Assembly: GCA_948467695.1 (NCBI GenBank)
Contig: CAOKFJ010000001.1
Span: 1-28,100 of the forward strand
Length of the DNA stretch: 28,100 nucleotides
Direction of reading: 5' to 3'
From: an uncultured Allobaculum sp.
GTDB lineage: Bacteria; Bacillota_I; Bacilli_A; Erysipelotrichales; Erysipelotrichaceae
Below the pieces are notes generated by a model. That model saw nothing but the letters and a program-made list of their open reading frames with translations. It made no database searches and was not told where the DNA came from. Shown piece after piece: positions 17,201 through 24,404 of the stretch; positions within the stretch are counted from its first letter, which is position 1; each line of letters opens with the position of its first letter. The translations under genes were made by a program, and so were the position numbers.

Positions 17201-18314
17201 TGAATCCGGAAGTCCGCTCATGCTGCGCTTTCTCAACGTGTGCACCGACGGACTCAAAAGCGCGTATAAAATCGCTGACGCAAACGCCGCCGCTTTCTTC
17301 AAGCAGTCGCAGAAAGAACTGTTCCCCGATCTGCCTCCCTTTGTGGAAATGGCGCTCGGCACCGATACCGAAGCGATGCTTGAGCTTTGCGAAGAGCTGA
17401 AAATGGAACTCCCGCTTCTGATGAAATATCCGCTCATGGCGCTGTTTACTGACATAAATGTGACGTATCCATGCCCTGATCCGGATTGGAAGGAACTGGA
17501 ACAGAAACTCTGCGACACCCTGAACGGTTCGCCGGTTGAAGACTGGCAGGATCTGTTCATCGCTCTTTCCGGCAATCTTGAACGGATCTACACAACAGTG
17601 GACTTTGTCCAGCTTGCGCTGCGCGAATACGACTATCTCGAAGCGCAGTCGATGATTCCCCGGCTCGAGTCGCTGACCGGCAAAAATCTGAGCCGTCTTA
17701 AACTGCGCATGGATCTGTTCGACTGCATCGGCACTGAACTCGAAAACGAAAGCGATGATCCGGATGCCCGTCTGAAGCGTGAGGAATATCTGCTCAATCT
17801 CCATCAGGCAAGAACAGCGCTCGATGCGCATGGCGATCAGGATCCCAACGAGCCGGACGTCCTTCTTCTGTCCTACTTTGTCGACTGCCTGTTTGCTTTC
17901 CACTACATCACCAATTCGAATGTATTCATGAGCCAGCGCTATCTGGATATTCTGTCGCGCAAAATCTCCATTCTGCCCGACGCCTTCTTCAATACAGCAG
18001 CCAGAGCACTGCTGTATCTTCACCTTGGCTTTATCGCCTATCGCCCGGGCTGTCTGGCAAATACAGATACTCCGGAATCCATCGAGCAGGCATATTCTCT
18101 GTGGCAAAGCATTGAAGAACCGCTGATCAACCGTCTGGATCTGATGCTGCTAAGCGCTGTTCTCAATGCGATCGCCGATGCGACGGAAGCCGTTTTCGAA
18201 GAATGCGGACTGAACGTGATGAGTCCGGACAATCTTTCGAAACACTTCCATGCCCTGCAAAACTGGCAGGAAGAACTCAAAGATCTTCTTGCCGACGATA
18301 CGAAAAGCGCCTGA
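14295..18314 (+). CDS. Giant protein of unknown function, first copy of a paralogous pair
   Basis: A 1339-residue protein that I do not recognise. I chose the ATG at 14295 because its N-terminus (MTKIYFELKL) aligns without offset with the paralogue (MNVDYYILTV), and because a -10-like TACAAT ends six bases before it. An in-frame ATG at 14205 has neither support nor a ribosome site. Visible parts: an N-terminal alpha/beta domain (1 to about 135), a charged coiled-coil-like helix region (about 140-230), and a long all-helical segment. An acidic Asp/Ser/Pro-rich low-complexity linker (about 665-785) then leads to a second long helical segment. No signal peptide, membrane helix, Walker motif or catalytic motif was found, so it is probably cytoplasmic. 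The helical parts suggest a solenoid-like scaffold, which is inference. It is divergent from comEA and ends at a strong terminator. Confidence 0.85.
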   Translation: MTKIYFELKLTSFSALPYTPACQQLFDAIDQASSKIWDGDTLLDPCEPLPFSASGDEAILRLQCTEADTLMDFPAPCAIEYTFLGRTVRFSLKPGTSFANAKCAFALILSVLTSPQDPFVLHGDHLGIANGDILCHFDTPYTQKLRKDLEKKRTLSSNIRSLQLEAERLGAMQMDLRRKNAKSYIRKKGEWTPRDSARLHHAMQKSNAWKAAQHALDSIDKECRTYALQVMELSHSTSIVSNALPRLMHYAIAQTLNDAEGFDELFAYLIGGNLDGAKSVISGALADKWINQSLQLKLEWIYAQILMCAADGSFNEKTLAQIMPLFQNISIVHIETQFDDCVELLDACLSELIALCMDAGIAPALMDVLRLYSALYDPASGPFAQPTNLYLYACIGGAGDAIQMNADLANLYDLDTALDTLYTLRDFDSIDPQTRPYAILAACSLIAMIGPDYFGDLKPVLDRLMTYVAEDLFDEDSLEPWKLHCTLVLFNSMLMLIENEAEILSVNESLQWLGAIRSSLSMRTRRMGWSHPEELRILILCTLILCDFTGDPHEGLAIPQILRDAQSQLPGVMDMMSMFGLNGYIEMMSQTGIAPSVENDPFEAFSSVMLRAVSGMSDDELDQMAEILCTSAEQLVDWSFFDTARVVLNKMYKLIEMMPQQELLPPDFGSWQAAKDPFDTTDMQFPGDLGTSSSWSEQPISPSIDWSQSESSSDSGYDYPPFDPEFNPAQDPAFSDIYPADSKEDFDADFGIGYDTPYSSSQNPSDLLEPDFMMDNLPEGLEGAPVQDPLRTLIHVFGKYIELCPIGHEHASFMTMLMRGCDLARTLYLEDESAFYSALCTWTAAIDRMIDHGLKEPALIAMNKALEILDHAQNMDIALHLRDALQKKAWDQMLSVYSTLGGGYIEKGRTLANKIISDTDLHNLQLYSQEDLLVVLQAVNFLLRHETSPEQFSAYISMLELLKRPALQAESGSPLMLRFLNVCTDGLKSAYKIADANAAAFFKQSQKELFPDLPPFVEMALGTDTEAMLELCEELKMELPLLMKYPLMALFTDINVTYPCPDPDWKELEQKLCDTLNGSPVEDWQDLFIALSGNLERIYTTVDFVQLALREYDYLEAQSMIPRLESLTGKNLSRLKLRMDLFDCIGTELENESDDPDARLKREEYLLNLHQARTALDAHGDQDPNEPDVLLLSYFVDCLFAFHYITNSNVFMSQRYLDILSRKISILPDAFFNTAARALLYLHLGFIAYRPGCLANTDTPESIEQAYSLWQSIEEPLINRLDLMLLSAVLNAIADATEAVFEECGLNVMSPDNLSKHFHALQNWQEELKDLLADDTKSA

Positions 18315-18400
18315 TCCACGTTACGTCTCAAAACGTTTCTGCATTCATATTTCCGCATGGATCAAGACGCCAGTCGCCTTTTCAAACCTTCATACAAGCC

Positions 18401-18436
18401 AAAACGGAAAGCCAGATCACGGCTTTCCGTTTTTTT
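18401..18436 (+). terminator. Intrinsic terminator between the giant paralogues
   Basis: AAAACGGAAAGCC (18401-18413) pairs with GGCTTTCCGTTTT (18421 onward) over a 7-base loop and ends in a T tract. It separates the two paralogous genes into different transcripts. Confidence 0.92.
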
Positions 18437-18592
18437 GCGCATGGAACACAAAAGGAAGAACTCAGTAAGGATAATTTCCAATCTTATTAAAACGATCATT
18501 CAATTATATTTAGCTATTATTTTACAGTATGAAATCGGCGTGTTTTTTTATAGTATTTTTTTATTTTTATTTCCATAGACATGTCGATTATC
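18437..18592. other. Strongly AT-rich intergenic segment
   Basis: About 150 bases made mostly of A and T, in contrast with the roughly balanced composition of the flanking genes. It contains no ORF worth calling and lies directly upstream of the second giant paralogue, so it probably carries that gene's promoter region. Confidence 0.5.
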
Positions 18593-18605
18593 TACACTTG
18601 AAGCA
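18593..18605 (+). promoter_or_regulatory. Predicted leaderless promoter of the second giant paralogue
   Basis: TACACT at 18593-18598 is followed after exactly six bases by the ATG at 18605. A weak TTTCCA lies 17 bases upstream (18570-18575). No Shine-Dalgarno sequence is present. The layout matches that at 14283-14295. Confidence 0.45.
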
Positions 18606-19207
18606 TGAATGTTGATTATTATATTTTGACGGTTGATCCCGATCAGCCCGTTTACAGTAGCGAGATGTGGAAAAATCTCGCCACCAGACTCAGCTGCTCC
18701 ATGCAAGCGGCAAAAAACGGCGAAGAACCATTTTTCCTCTCTGCATCAGATGATCTCTGCGCAGGGGATGTATCGCCGTCCTCTTGTGCTTGTGCTGTGC
18801 AGATGCGCATCGTCTATGAACTGGACACGTCAGCGCAGATCTCCATACCAAAGGAAATCCAGCTCCTGCGCGATGAAACGCTCATGCGCTTTCCTCTGCC
18901 AGAGGACATTCAAGACGAAATGCTTGCGGCTGCGTTTATCCTCATCCTTGCCTCGCTGCTCGATCAGACTCATCTTTTTTCCGTCCGCAATGGAAAACTT
19001 ATATTCGACAATGAGCCTCTGCTTTCGTTTGGCCTTCAGATTACAGACATCAAAAAAGAGAACGGAGAAAAAGAAAACCTGTCTGTAACTGATCCGAGCA
19101 AAGAAAAAGAAGACTGCCTCGCTCGACTAAAGACACTTCAATCCGAAGACAGCCGTCTGAACGGCCAGCTCGATGAAATACGCGAAAAAGCATTCGAACA
19201 GCTGTAA
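18605..19207 (+). CDS. N-terminal fragment of the second giant paralogue
   Basis: A 200-residue product if translation stops at the TAA. It contains the N-terminal alpha/beta domain (about 1-150) that aligns with the first 135 residues of the 14295 protein, then a Lys/Glu-rich helix. The start is supported by co-linear alignment with the paralogue and by the -10-like hexamer six bases upstream. No known family is recognised. It could be a stable domain by itself, but the end of the ORF lies in the middle of a predicted helix, so truncation is more likely. Confidence 0.6.
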   Translation: MNVDYYILTVDPDQPVYSSEMWKNLATRLSCSMQAAKNGEEPFFLSASDDLCAGDVSPSSCACAVQMRIVYELDTSAQISIPKEIQLLRDETLMRFPLPEDIQDEMLAAAFILILASLLDQTHLFSVRNGKLIFDNEPLLSFGLQITDIKKENGEKENLSVTDPSKEKEDCLARLKTLQSEDSRLNGQLDEIREKAFEQL

Positions 19208-19264
19208 GCCAAAAAGAAGATTCAAGCCTATTCACGCCAGACGTCCAAAGAAATTCATCTTTCC

Positions 19265-21091
19265 ATGGCAGACAACCCGCAATACTCCAAAGCGCTTTTT
19301 CACCAGGCAGAACGCATCAGAGAACTGAAAAAAGCCTCCCGCGACTACCACGCCGCAAAACTTGCCGACTCGCGCAAGTCCAGCGCGAAGCTTCGCTTCC
19401 TTCTCTTTTCGATTCGGCATGCTCTTTCCGGTGACAGCCATTTTGATCTGCTTGTGCAGCATCTTCTGCGCCCTGTAACAGATATCGAATGCGTTTCCCG
19501 CTTTATTGACACCTGTTCGCACGAGCTTTCTTCGTCCGATGACATCGACGAATGCACTGCATGGCTGCTTGCTGGATTATTCATCAGCGAACTCAGCGCG
19601 AAGAACAGTCCGTACAAAAACATCCTGTGCTTTACCGACGCTCTCCATGGTCTGTACTTCAAAGGTTTGCGCAATACTCAAAAATGCGCAGCAGGAACAT
19701 ATGAAGACTATCTAGGCCAGATCGCTCCCGAAAAACGGATATTCGCATTGCAAAGTCTTGCTGAATGTCTGGAAGAGCTGATGATTCTCCCGCTGGAATT
19801 CAATGTTCCAGGCGAGGCGCCCTTCTGGATTCTTCAATCGATCCACTGGCTTCTAAAAGGACAGGATGCAAATCCATCGTTTGATCTTCATCTGCTCGGA
19901 ACAGCCGCCTGCTGCAATTCGGCAAAACTTGGAGAAGAGATCCGCCAGATGCTGCTCGATCCCGAGTTTGCGTTCCATATGTGTCTTCCCCTCCTTCCAA
20001 GCTCTGCGCTCGATCCTGCCCTGCTTCCCTGGCTTGCTTTATCGCTTTGCGGCTATATGAAACACTTCAAAAACACGGATGAGCTCCTCTATGCAGTGCT
20101 GGATATTCTCGAAACACTTTCCGACCCGGAAACTCTGGAAACCCCTATCGAAAGCTGGAAGGCAAATGCGTACATACACTTCTTCAATCATGTGGTCACC
20201 TTCTTTATGAGCACAGAAGAAACACGTTCGATGTATGAAGCTCTAGAATGTCTGCTCGCCATAGAGAGCTGGATTCAGAAGCGTGTTTATCTATACGGCT
20301 GGGAGACACTGGATGAAGTGAATTTGTTTATCCGCTGCGCGAGCTGCCGCAGTCAGATCCGCATGCGAAGCAGTGATGCAGAACTGCTCGAAAAATGGAT
20401 CTTCTCTCCTTCGCCTCTGTCCGCGGCTTCAGCTTTTCCCGCGCTTGTCGAGCGCGAATGTCTGTATGCCATCGCCACTTCAATACTGATCAAAGAAAGC
20501 GCGAAAACAGCCATTGCGTTTGAGGGCGATCTGTATGAACAGTTCAATCGAGCGGTTTTTCGCCTGCTGGCAGCAGAATCGAAACTCCCCTTGCGCCTTG
20601 AACAGATCGACAGACTCTGCTCGCTTACGGCAATCGCCCCCTCGATTGTGCAAGATGACATGTCGCAAGCAGCGGATGAAGTTCTTCACCTCAATTTCAG
20701 CACTGCATCCATGCGAAGAAACATTGAAGACCTCCTCGATGAGAAGAAAGCCGCATGCCCCGATGCCGGTGGACTGAGCGCAATTCGCTTTGTGCTTAAC
20801 CTTCTTTTTGCCTTTCAGGCGACTGCCTCCAGCGATGCACAGATCTCTCTGCGCGTGCTTGAAAACATCGCCAGTCCGTTTGTCGACAGGGAAAAAGGTT
20901 TCCCTGAACATATTCTTGCTTCCCGCGTCTCTTGCAGCCTTTTGAACGAATCGATCTTCAATGCAGCAAAGTTAAATTCGAATGCATCGTGCCAGAAAAC
21001 GGATATCACCGACTTTCCTTCCCTGTCCAGCATGGCCAAACTGATCAGCGCCTTGCTTGAAAAGACAGAAAACGATTCGATCCCGGAATAA
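19265..21091 (+). CDS. C-terminal part of the second giant paralogue
   Basis: A 608-residue open frame from the first ATG after the TAA, in the same frame as the upstream fragment. The ATG has no Shine-Dalgarno sequence, and homology to the 14295 protein extends upstream of it to the stop codon, so it is unlikely to be a true start. The product would be almost entirely helical, with leucine-rich helices and several Cys residues and no signal or membrane segment. It aligns with the helical segment before the acidic linker and with the C-terminal part of the first copy. No family recognised. Confidence 0.6.
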   Translation: MADNPQYSKALFHQAERIRELKKASRDYHAAKLADSRKSSAKLRFLLFSIRHALSGDSHFDLLVQHLLRPVTDIECVSRFIDTCSHELSSSDDIDECTAWLLAGLFISELSAKNSPYKNILCFTDALHGLYFKGLRNTQKCAAGTYEDYLGQIAPEKRIFALQSLAECLEELMILPLEFNVPGEAPFWILQSIHWLLKGQDANPSFDLHLLGTAACCNSAKLGEEIRQMLLDPEFAFHMCLPLLPSSALDPALLPWLALSLCGYMKHFKNTDELLYAVLDILETLSDPETLETPIESWKANAYIHFFNHVVTFFMSTEETRSMYEALECLLAIESWIQKRVYLYGWETLDEVNLFIRCASCRSQIRMRSSDAELLEKWIFSPSPLSAASAFPALVERECLYAIATSILIKESAKTAIAFEGDLYEQFNRAVFRLLAAESKLPLRLEQIDRLCSLTAIAPSIVQDDMSQAADEVLHLNFSTASMRRNIEDLLDEKKAACPDAGGLSAIRFVLNLLFAFQATASSDAQISLRVLENIASPFVDREKGFPEHILASRVSCSLLNESIFNAAKLNSNASCQKTDITDFPSLSSMAKLISALLEKTENDSIPE

Positions 21092-21442
21092 AGAAAAGCC
21101 ACGCGCTGCTTGCCGGATTTCCCACATCCGCTAAAGAGCGCCGTGCTGCGCAAAAGCTCAATCTCCTTCACTCACGCGTCCCCCTTATTGCGCGGTCATC
21201 TGACTTTCTTTTTGTTCAATGTTTTTGAATACTAGATTCAGGAATGAGAACTAACTCTTATGCGGTTAATCCATAGTAAGAGTCAGCTCGTTTCTCTGCG
21301 ATGCAGATCCTTAGCAGAACCGGAGTATTCAGGCATCTTCTGCCAACATACATTGAACTTTACCTCTTTTTCGAACACCCTTTCTCGCCTGCATCCTTCC
21401 TGTCCCCAGAAGGATGCTGATCGGATGTCTGACCGGTTTTGC
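21092..21442. other. Non-coding stretch after the second giant paralogue
   Basis: About 350 bases with no credible gene. It contains small hairpins: GCAGAA/TTCTGC at 21314-21343, and CTAACTCTTA/TAAGAGTCAG at about 21250-21282, which pairs better on the minus strand. The first clear plus-strand terminator after the paralogue is only at 21443. The stretch is either an unusually long 3' untranslated region or an unannotated small RNA gene. Confidence 0.4.
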
Positions 21443-21473
21443 CGGCGGCAGTTCTTCTGCCGCCGTTTTTTTT
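21443..21473 (+). terminator. Strong plus-strand terminator
   Basis: CGGCGGCAG (21443-21451) and CTGCCGCCG (21457-21465) form a perfect 9-base stem with a 5-base loop and are followed by eight T. It is the first clear terminator after the second giant paralogue, 350 bases away. Confidence 0.92.
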
Positions 21474-21515
21474 ATATTTTACCAGCGGACGCGCCGGTTT
21501 TGCGCAGTAAAAATG

Positions 21516-21549
21516 AAAAAAAAAAAGCAGCGCACGAACGGTGCGCCGC
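21516..21549 (-). terminator. Intrinsic terminator of the 21693 thioredoxin gene
   Basis: On the minus strand GCGGCGCAC and GTGCGCTGC pair (one G-U) over a 5-base loop, followed by about ten T. It faces the plus-strand terminator at 21443-21473. Confidence 0.88.
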
Positions 21550-21692
21550 CTGGGGGAATTCATCTCGATCTGTCGTCTGACGACTATGGAAATCTGTGCT
21601 CTTCTTCAGTTTGGTCACTTGCAGTATTTTGAATGCAGATCCTCTTTCCCGAATGCTGGAGGAGGAATTGATCGGGAAAGAGAGTGCAGGAA

Positions 21693-22016
21693 TTATGCCT
21701 GAGCGTTTTTGACGAAATCGAGAACGCCCTGAATATCGCGGCTTCCGGCGGAAAGCTCCATGAGCTGTCCATTCTGAAAAAAGACAAGAGTCGGGATCGT
21801 GTCGATCTGATAGGCATCGGCCAAATCGTTTAACCGGTCCACATCGCACTGTACGGTTCGCACGCCTTTAGAGGCAAGCTGTGCTGCCGCCTGTTCGAGA
21901 ACGGGATAGAACTTCTTGCAATGAGGACACCATGTCGCGAAGAACTCCACAAGGACATCGGGACTGTTTTTGATCGTTTCGTTGAATTCCTGTGTGCTTG
22001 TCATCTGATCAATCAT
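21693..22016 (-). CDS. Thioredoxin (WCPHC type)
   Basis: A 107-residue single-domain thioredoxin. The ATG at 22016 has AGGAGG seven bases upstream. The active site is W29-C30-P31-H32-C33, with the conserved cis-proline P75 in the TIPTL motif. The CPHC dipeptide differs from the usual CGPC and is more like DsbA-type active sites, so the redox potential may be more oxidising than that of classical thioredoxin. There is no signal peptide, so it acts in the cytoplasm. It is monocistronic, with its own terminator. The next gene upstream is an aldehyde dehydrogenase, and a second thioredoxin lies beyond that. Confidence 0.93.
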   Translation of the reverse strand: MIDQMTSTQEFNETIKNSPDVLVEFFATWCPHCKKFYPVLEQAAAQLASKGVRTVQCDVDRLNDLADAYQIDTIPTLVFFQNGQLMELSAGSRDIQGVLDFVKNAQA

Positions 22017-22140
22017 TCGAAAACCTCCTGCTTACGCTCTAAAGTATGCCGTAAACAGACTGTGCTGCGCATTGCGTTTGCTCATGTTCTGTACATACCG
22101 AAAGGCAGTTCGCCAGCGCGAAAATCTCTTCCTCGTCCCC

Positions 22141-22184
22141 AAAAAAAACGGCGCTTTCTCTGTCGTAACAGAATCAGCACCGTT
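22141..22184 (-). terminator. Intrinsic terminator of the aldehyde dehydrogenase gene
   Basis: On the minus strand AACGGTGC pairs with GCGCCGTT (one G-U), with an inner TTCTGT/ACAGAG stem, and eight T follow. It lies 72 bases after the gene's stop. Confidence 0.82.
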
Positions 22185-22255
22185 CAATTGATCTTCATTT
22201 TACTGTGTTTCTTCACGAGCAAATATATATGCAGATATTGATGGCGCATCGATAT

Positions 22256-23623
22256 CTACTTCAAAAGCTTTCGCACAACTTTCGCCATCCATGGCTTGCG
22301 GTCATTGTAGCGAATGGGCAAATCCAGCAGTTTGATGTCGGGAGATGTCGCCACGGTTTTGATATGCGTGAAAGTCTCGTATCCCCACTTGCCATGATAC
22401 TGTCCCATACCGCTTTCCTTCATGCCTCCAAAGGGAACCGAATCGCTGGCGAGCTGGATGATCGTATCGTTGATGCATCCGCCTCCAAACGGCTGCACTT
22501 TCTTCATGTACTCCTTGTGAAGCTTGTTTCTCGAGAACAGATAGAACGCAAGCGGTGTAGGGAGATCGGCAAGTTCGCGCATCATACCGCGAAAATCACG
22601 GTAGGTGAGCACAGGCAGAATCGGTCCGAAAATTTCTTCCTGCATAACAGGATCTTCGCGCGTGATTCCCGCAAGCACAGTCGGTTCGATCTGCAGCGTC
22701 GGTTCGCTCGCTTTGCCGCCGTACACAACCTGCTCCTGATTGACGTATCCGGTCAGTCTGTCGTAATGCGCGCGGGAAATGATTTTACCGATCTGAGCCG
22801 GATCGGGATACTGCTTGCGCAGTTCGTGTCCAAGCGCAATCATAAACGTCTCAAAAACGGATTCATGCACAAGAACATAATCGGGCGCTACGCATGTCTG
22901 ACCGGCATTGAGAAATTTACCGAATACAATACGGCGCGCCGCCAGGGCAAGATTGGCTGTTTCATCCACAACCGCAGGCGATTTTCCACCCAGTTCGAGC
23001 GTCAGAGGCGTGAGATTTTTCGATGCCGCTTCCATGACAATTTTTCCCAGTTTCTTTCCGCCGGTGAAGAAAATGTAGTCAAAATTCTCTTCGAGAAGAG
23101 CCTGAATTTCTTCGTGTCCCTCGGTATAGACTTCGACCGTCTCGGGATCGAAGACATTATGGACCAGACGCGCCATGATTGCCGAAGTCGCCTTTGCTGC
23201 GTGTCCGGTCTTGAGAATGACGGTATTTCCCGCGGCAATAGCTTCTGCAAGAGGCGCCATGGCCAGATAGAAAGGATAGTTCCATGGCGCCATGATCAAT
23301 ACGACACCATACGGAATCCGGATCGTCTGATATTTTGTTGGAATCTGATGCAAAGGTGTTCCATGCCATTTAACGCGCGCGCGTTTTGGCAGCTGCCTGA
23401 TCTGCTCATCAATATCGGCGAGTACCATACCGATCTCGCTCATGTAGCTTTCATCCGCAGATTTGCCCAGGTCCTCTTTGAGCGCAGCCTCAATTTCGCT
23501 CTGGTGAAGAATGATTTCGTTTTTAAGCATTCGAAGCTGCTGTATGCGCAAAGAAATGTCTCGTGTTGCTCCGCGTTTGAAATTTTCTCTTTGACGCTCG
23601 ATGGTTTCGTGAATGTGTTCCAT
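22256..23623 (-). CDS. NAD(P)-dependent aldehyde dehydrogenase, ALDH3-type
   Basis: A 455-residue enzyme oxidising aldehydes to carboxylic acids in the cytoplasm. I chose the ATG at 23623 because GGAAAGGAG lies at 23631-23639; upstream in-frame Met codons have no such site. Length and motifs fit class 3 ALDH: MAPWNYPF in the cofactor domain, E210 in LELGGKSP, and the nucleophile C244 in GKFLNAGQTCVAPDY. The E-C spacing of 34 is that of ALDH3 enzymes. Two cofactor-site motifs are unusual: LKTGH (K138 to H141) replaces the usual LKPSE, and TGGKKLGK replaces TGS..VGK. The catalytic residues are intact, so activity is expected but cofactor preference may differ. Physiological substrate unknown, possibly medium-chain or lipid-derived aldehydes. 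Monocistronic, with its own terminator. Confidence 0.93.
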   Translation of the reverse strand: MEHIHETIERQRENFKRGATRDISLRIQQLRMLKNEIILHQSEIEAALKEDLGKSADESYMSEIGMVLADIDEQIRQLPKRARVKWHGTPLHQIPTKYQTIRIPYGVVLIMAPWNYPFYLAMAPLAEAIAAGNTVILKTGHAAKATSAIMARLVHNVFDPETVEVYTEGHEEIQALLEENFDYIFFTGGKKLGKIVMEAASKNLTPLTLELGGKSPAVVDETANLALAARRIVFGKFLNAGQTCVAPDYVLVHESVFETFMIALGHELRKQYPDPAQIGKIISRAHYDRLTGYVNQEQVVYGGKASEPTLQIEPTVLAGITREDPVMQEEIFGPILPVLTYRDFRGMMRELADLPTPLAFYLFSRNKLHKEYMKKVQPFGGGCINDTIIQLASDSVPFGGMKESGMGQYHGKWGYETFTHIKTVATSPDIKLLDLPIRYNDRKPWMAKVVRKLLK

Positions 23624-23796
23624 ATATCTGCTCCTTTCCATGCCGTAATGGACAGCTGTTCTGGCAAACAGCAAACTCGGCCCCTGCCCGTTTTTCTGTC
23701 TGCATTTTCGGCTTTTTTATACAGTGAACTGAATTGCGCGATATCTGTTGATTGTATTGTATCCATCGCATGCGCTTTGCGTTGCACGTATTCCCG

Positions 23797-23830
23797 AAAA
23801 AAAGGATGATTTCAGAAATTCGAATCATCC
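23797..23830 (-). terminator. Intrinsic terminator of the second thioredoxin gene
   Basis: On the minus strand GGATGATT (from 23830) pairs perfectly with AATCATCC across an 11-base loop and is followed by seven T. Confidence 0.88.
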
Positions 23831-23839
23831 AAAGAAGAT

Positions 23840-24175
23840 TTATTTTGTTAAAGCTTCAAATGCCCGATCGAGCATTGCGCCAAGCACTGCTTCGTCACGA
23901 TACCCTGATGCGCGAAAGAGAATCTTTCCTTTGTGAACACAAAGAAGCAAGGGCAGAGACTGCACCTGATACGCCTCTGCAAGTTCTTCATTCATGTCGG
24001 CATCGACGGATACCGTGATCATGCTCTTTCTGTACTGCTCGCTGATCGACTCGATCACCGGCGCAAGCATGCGGCACGCTCCGCACCACTCAGCAAAGAA
24101 ATCAATCAGGACAGTCTCGTTTTCTTCCAGCAATGTTTCCAGTTGTTCTTTTGAATGAATTTTCTGCACGCTCAT
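23840..24175 (-). CDS. Thioredoxin-family protein (WCGAC type)
   Basis: A 111-residue thioredoxin fold. I prefer the ATG at 24175; the ORF extends to a GTG at 24184, and neither has a strong ribosome site. The active site is W30-C31-G32-A33-C34, with the cis-proline at P75 (SLP). Ala replaces the usual Pro inside the CGPC motif, which should alter redox potential. The position after the cis-proline is Leu instead of the usual Thr (LPLLL). It is cytoplasmic, as there is no signal. It is clearly different in sequence from the thioredoxin at 21693, so it is not a recent duplicate. It ends at its own terminator. Confidence 0.9.
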   Translation of the reverse strand: MSVQKIHSKEQLETLLEENETVLIDFFAEWCGACRMLAPVIESISEQYRKSMITVSVDADMNEELAEAYQVQSLPLLLCVHKGKILFRASGYRDEAVLGAMLDRAFEALTK

Positions 24176-24334
24176 ATAGACCACTTCAATCTCTGTTTAA
24201 CTGCACTCTCTTATCGGTTTCCTGTATTGTGCGCTTTTCTGATGCCGTCTGTCTCTTCTACGCTCAGCCATGCGCTTGACCGCCCTTTTTCACTCTGTCA
24301 TATGCCGCATCAGTCCAGAAAATAACGAAGAAAT

Positions 24335-24375
24335 AAAAAGGACTGCCAGCATCGTATAGCGATAGCTGACAGTCC
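24335..24375 (-). terminator. Intrinsic terminator of the permease gene
   Basis: GGACTGCCAGC (24340-24350) and GCTGACAGTCC (24365-24375) pair with one mismatch or wobble, and the stem continues through ATCG/CGAT. On the minus strand it is followed by five T. Confidence 0.88.
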
Positions 24376-24404
24376 CTGAATGAATCTATGTTCTATCTGC
24401 ACAA

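Larger units (their letters stand above)
18605..21091 (+). pseudogene. Second giant paralogue, interrupted by one in-frame TAA
   Basis: One reading frame of 829 codons, broken only by the TAA at 19205-19207. The two halves are in the same frame. Together they match the 14295 protein in order: N-terminal domain, coiled-coil-like region, helical region (the Y/R-GW..-EE/DE segment near 20300) and C-terminal region (FV..LLFAF, like YFVDCLFAF). The stop falls inside the region that aligns with residues about 175-205 of the first copy, and homology continues across it (SKEIHLSM... versus SARLHHAM...). About 500 residues present in the first copy, including its acidic linker, are missing. Either a recent nonsense mutation, a sequencing error or stop-codon readthrough could explain this. 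The absence of any further lesion over 627 codons favours a recent or functional event. Confidence 0.7.

Noticed and set aside
22205..23809. Plus-strand ORF of 534 codons opposite the aldehyde dehydrogenase
   Set aside because: It is the antisense shadow of a certain ALDH gene, has no ribosome site and shows no recognisable motif.
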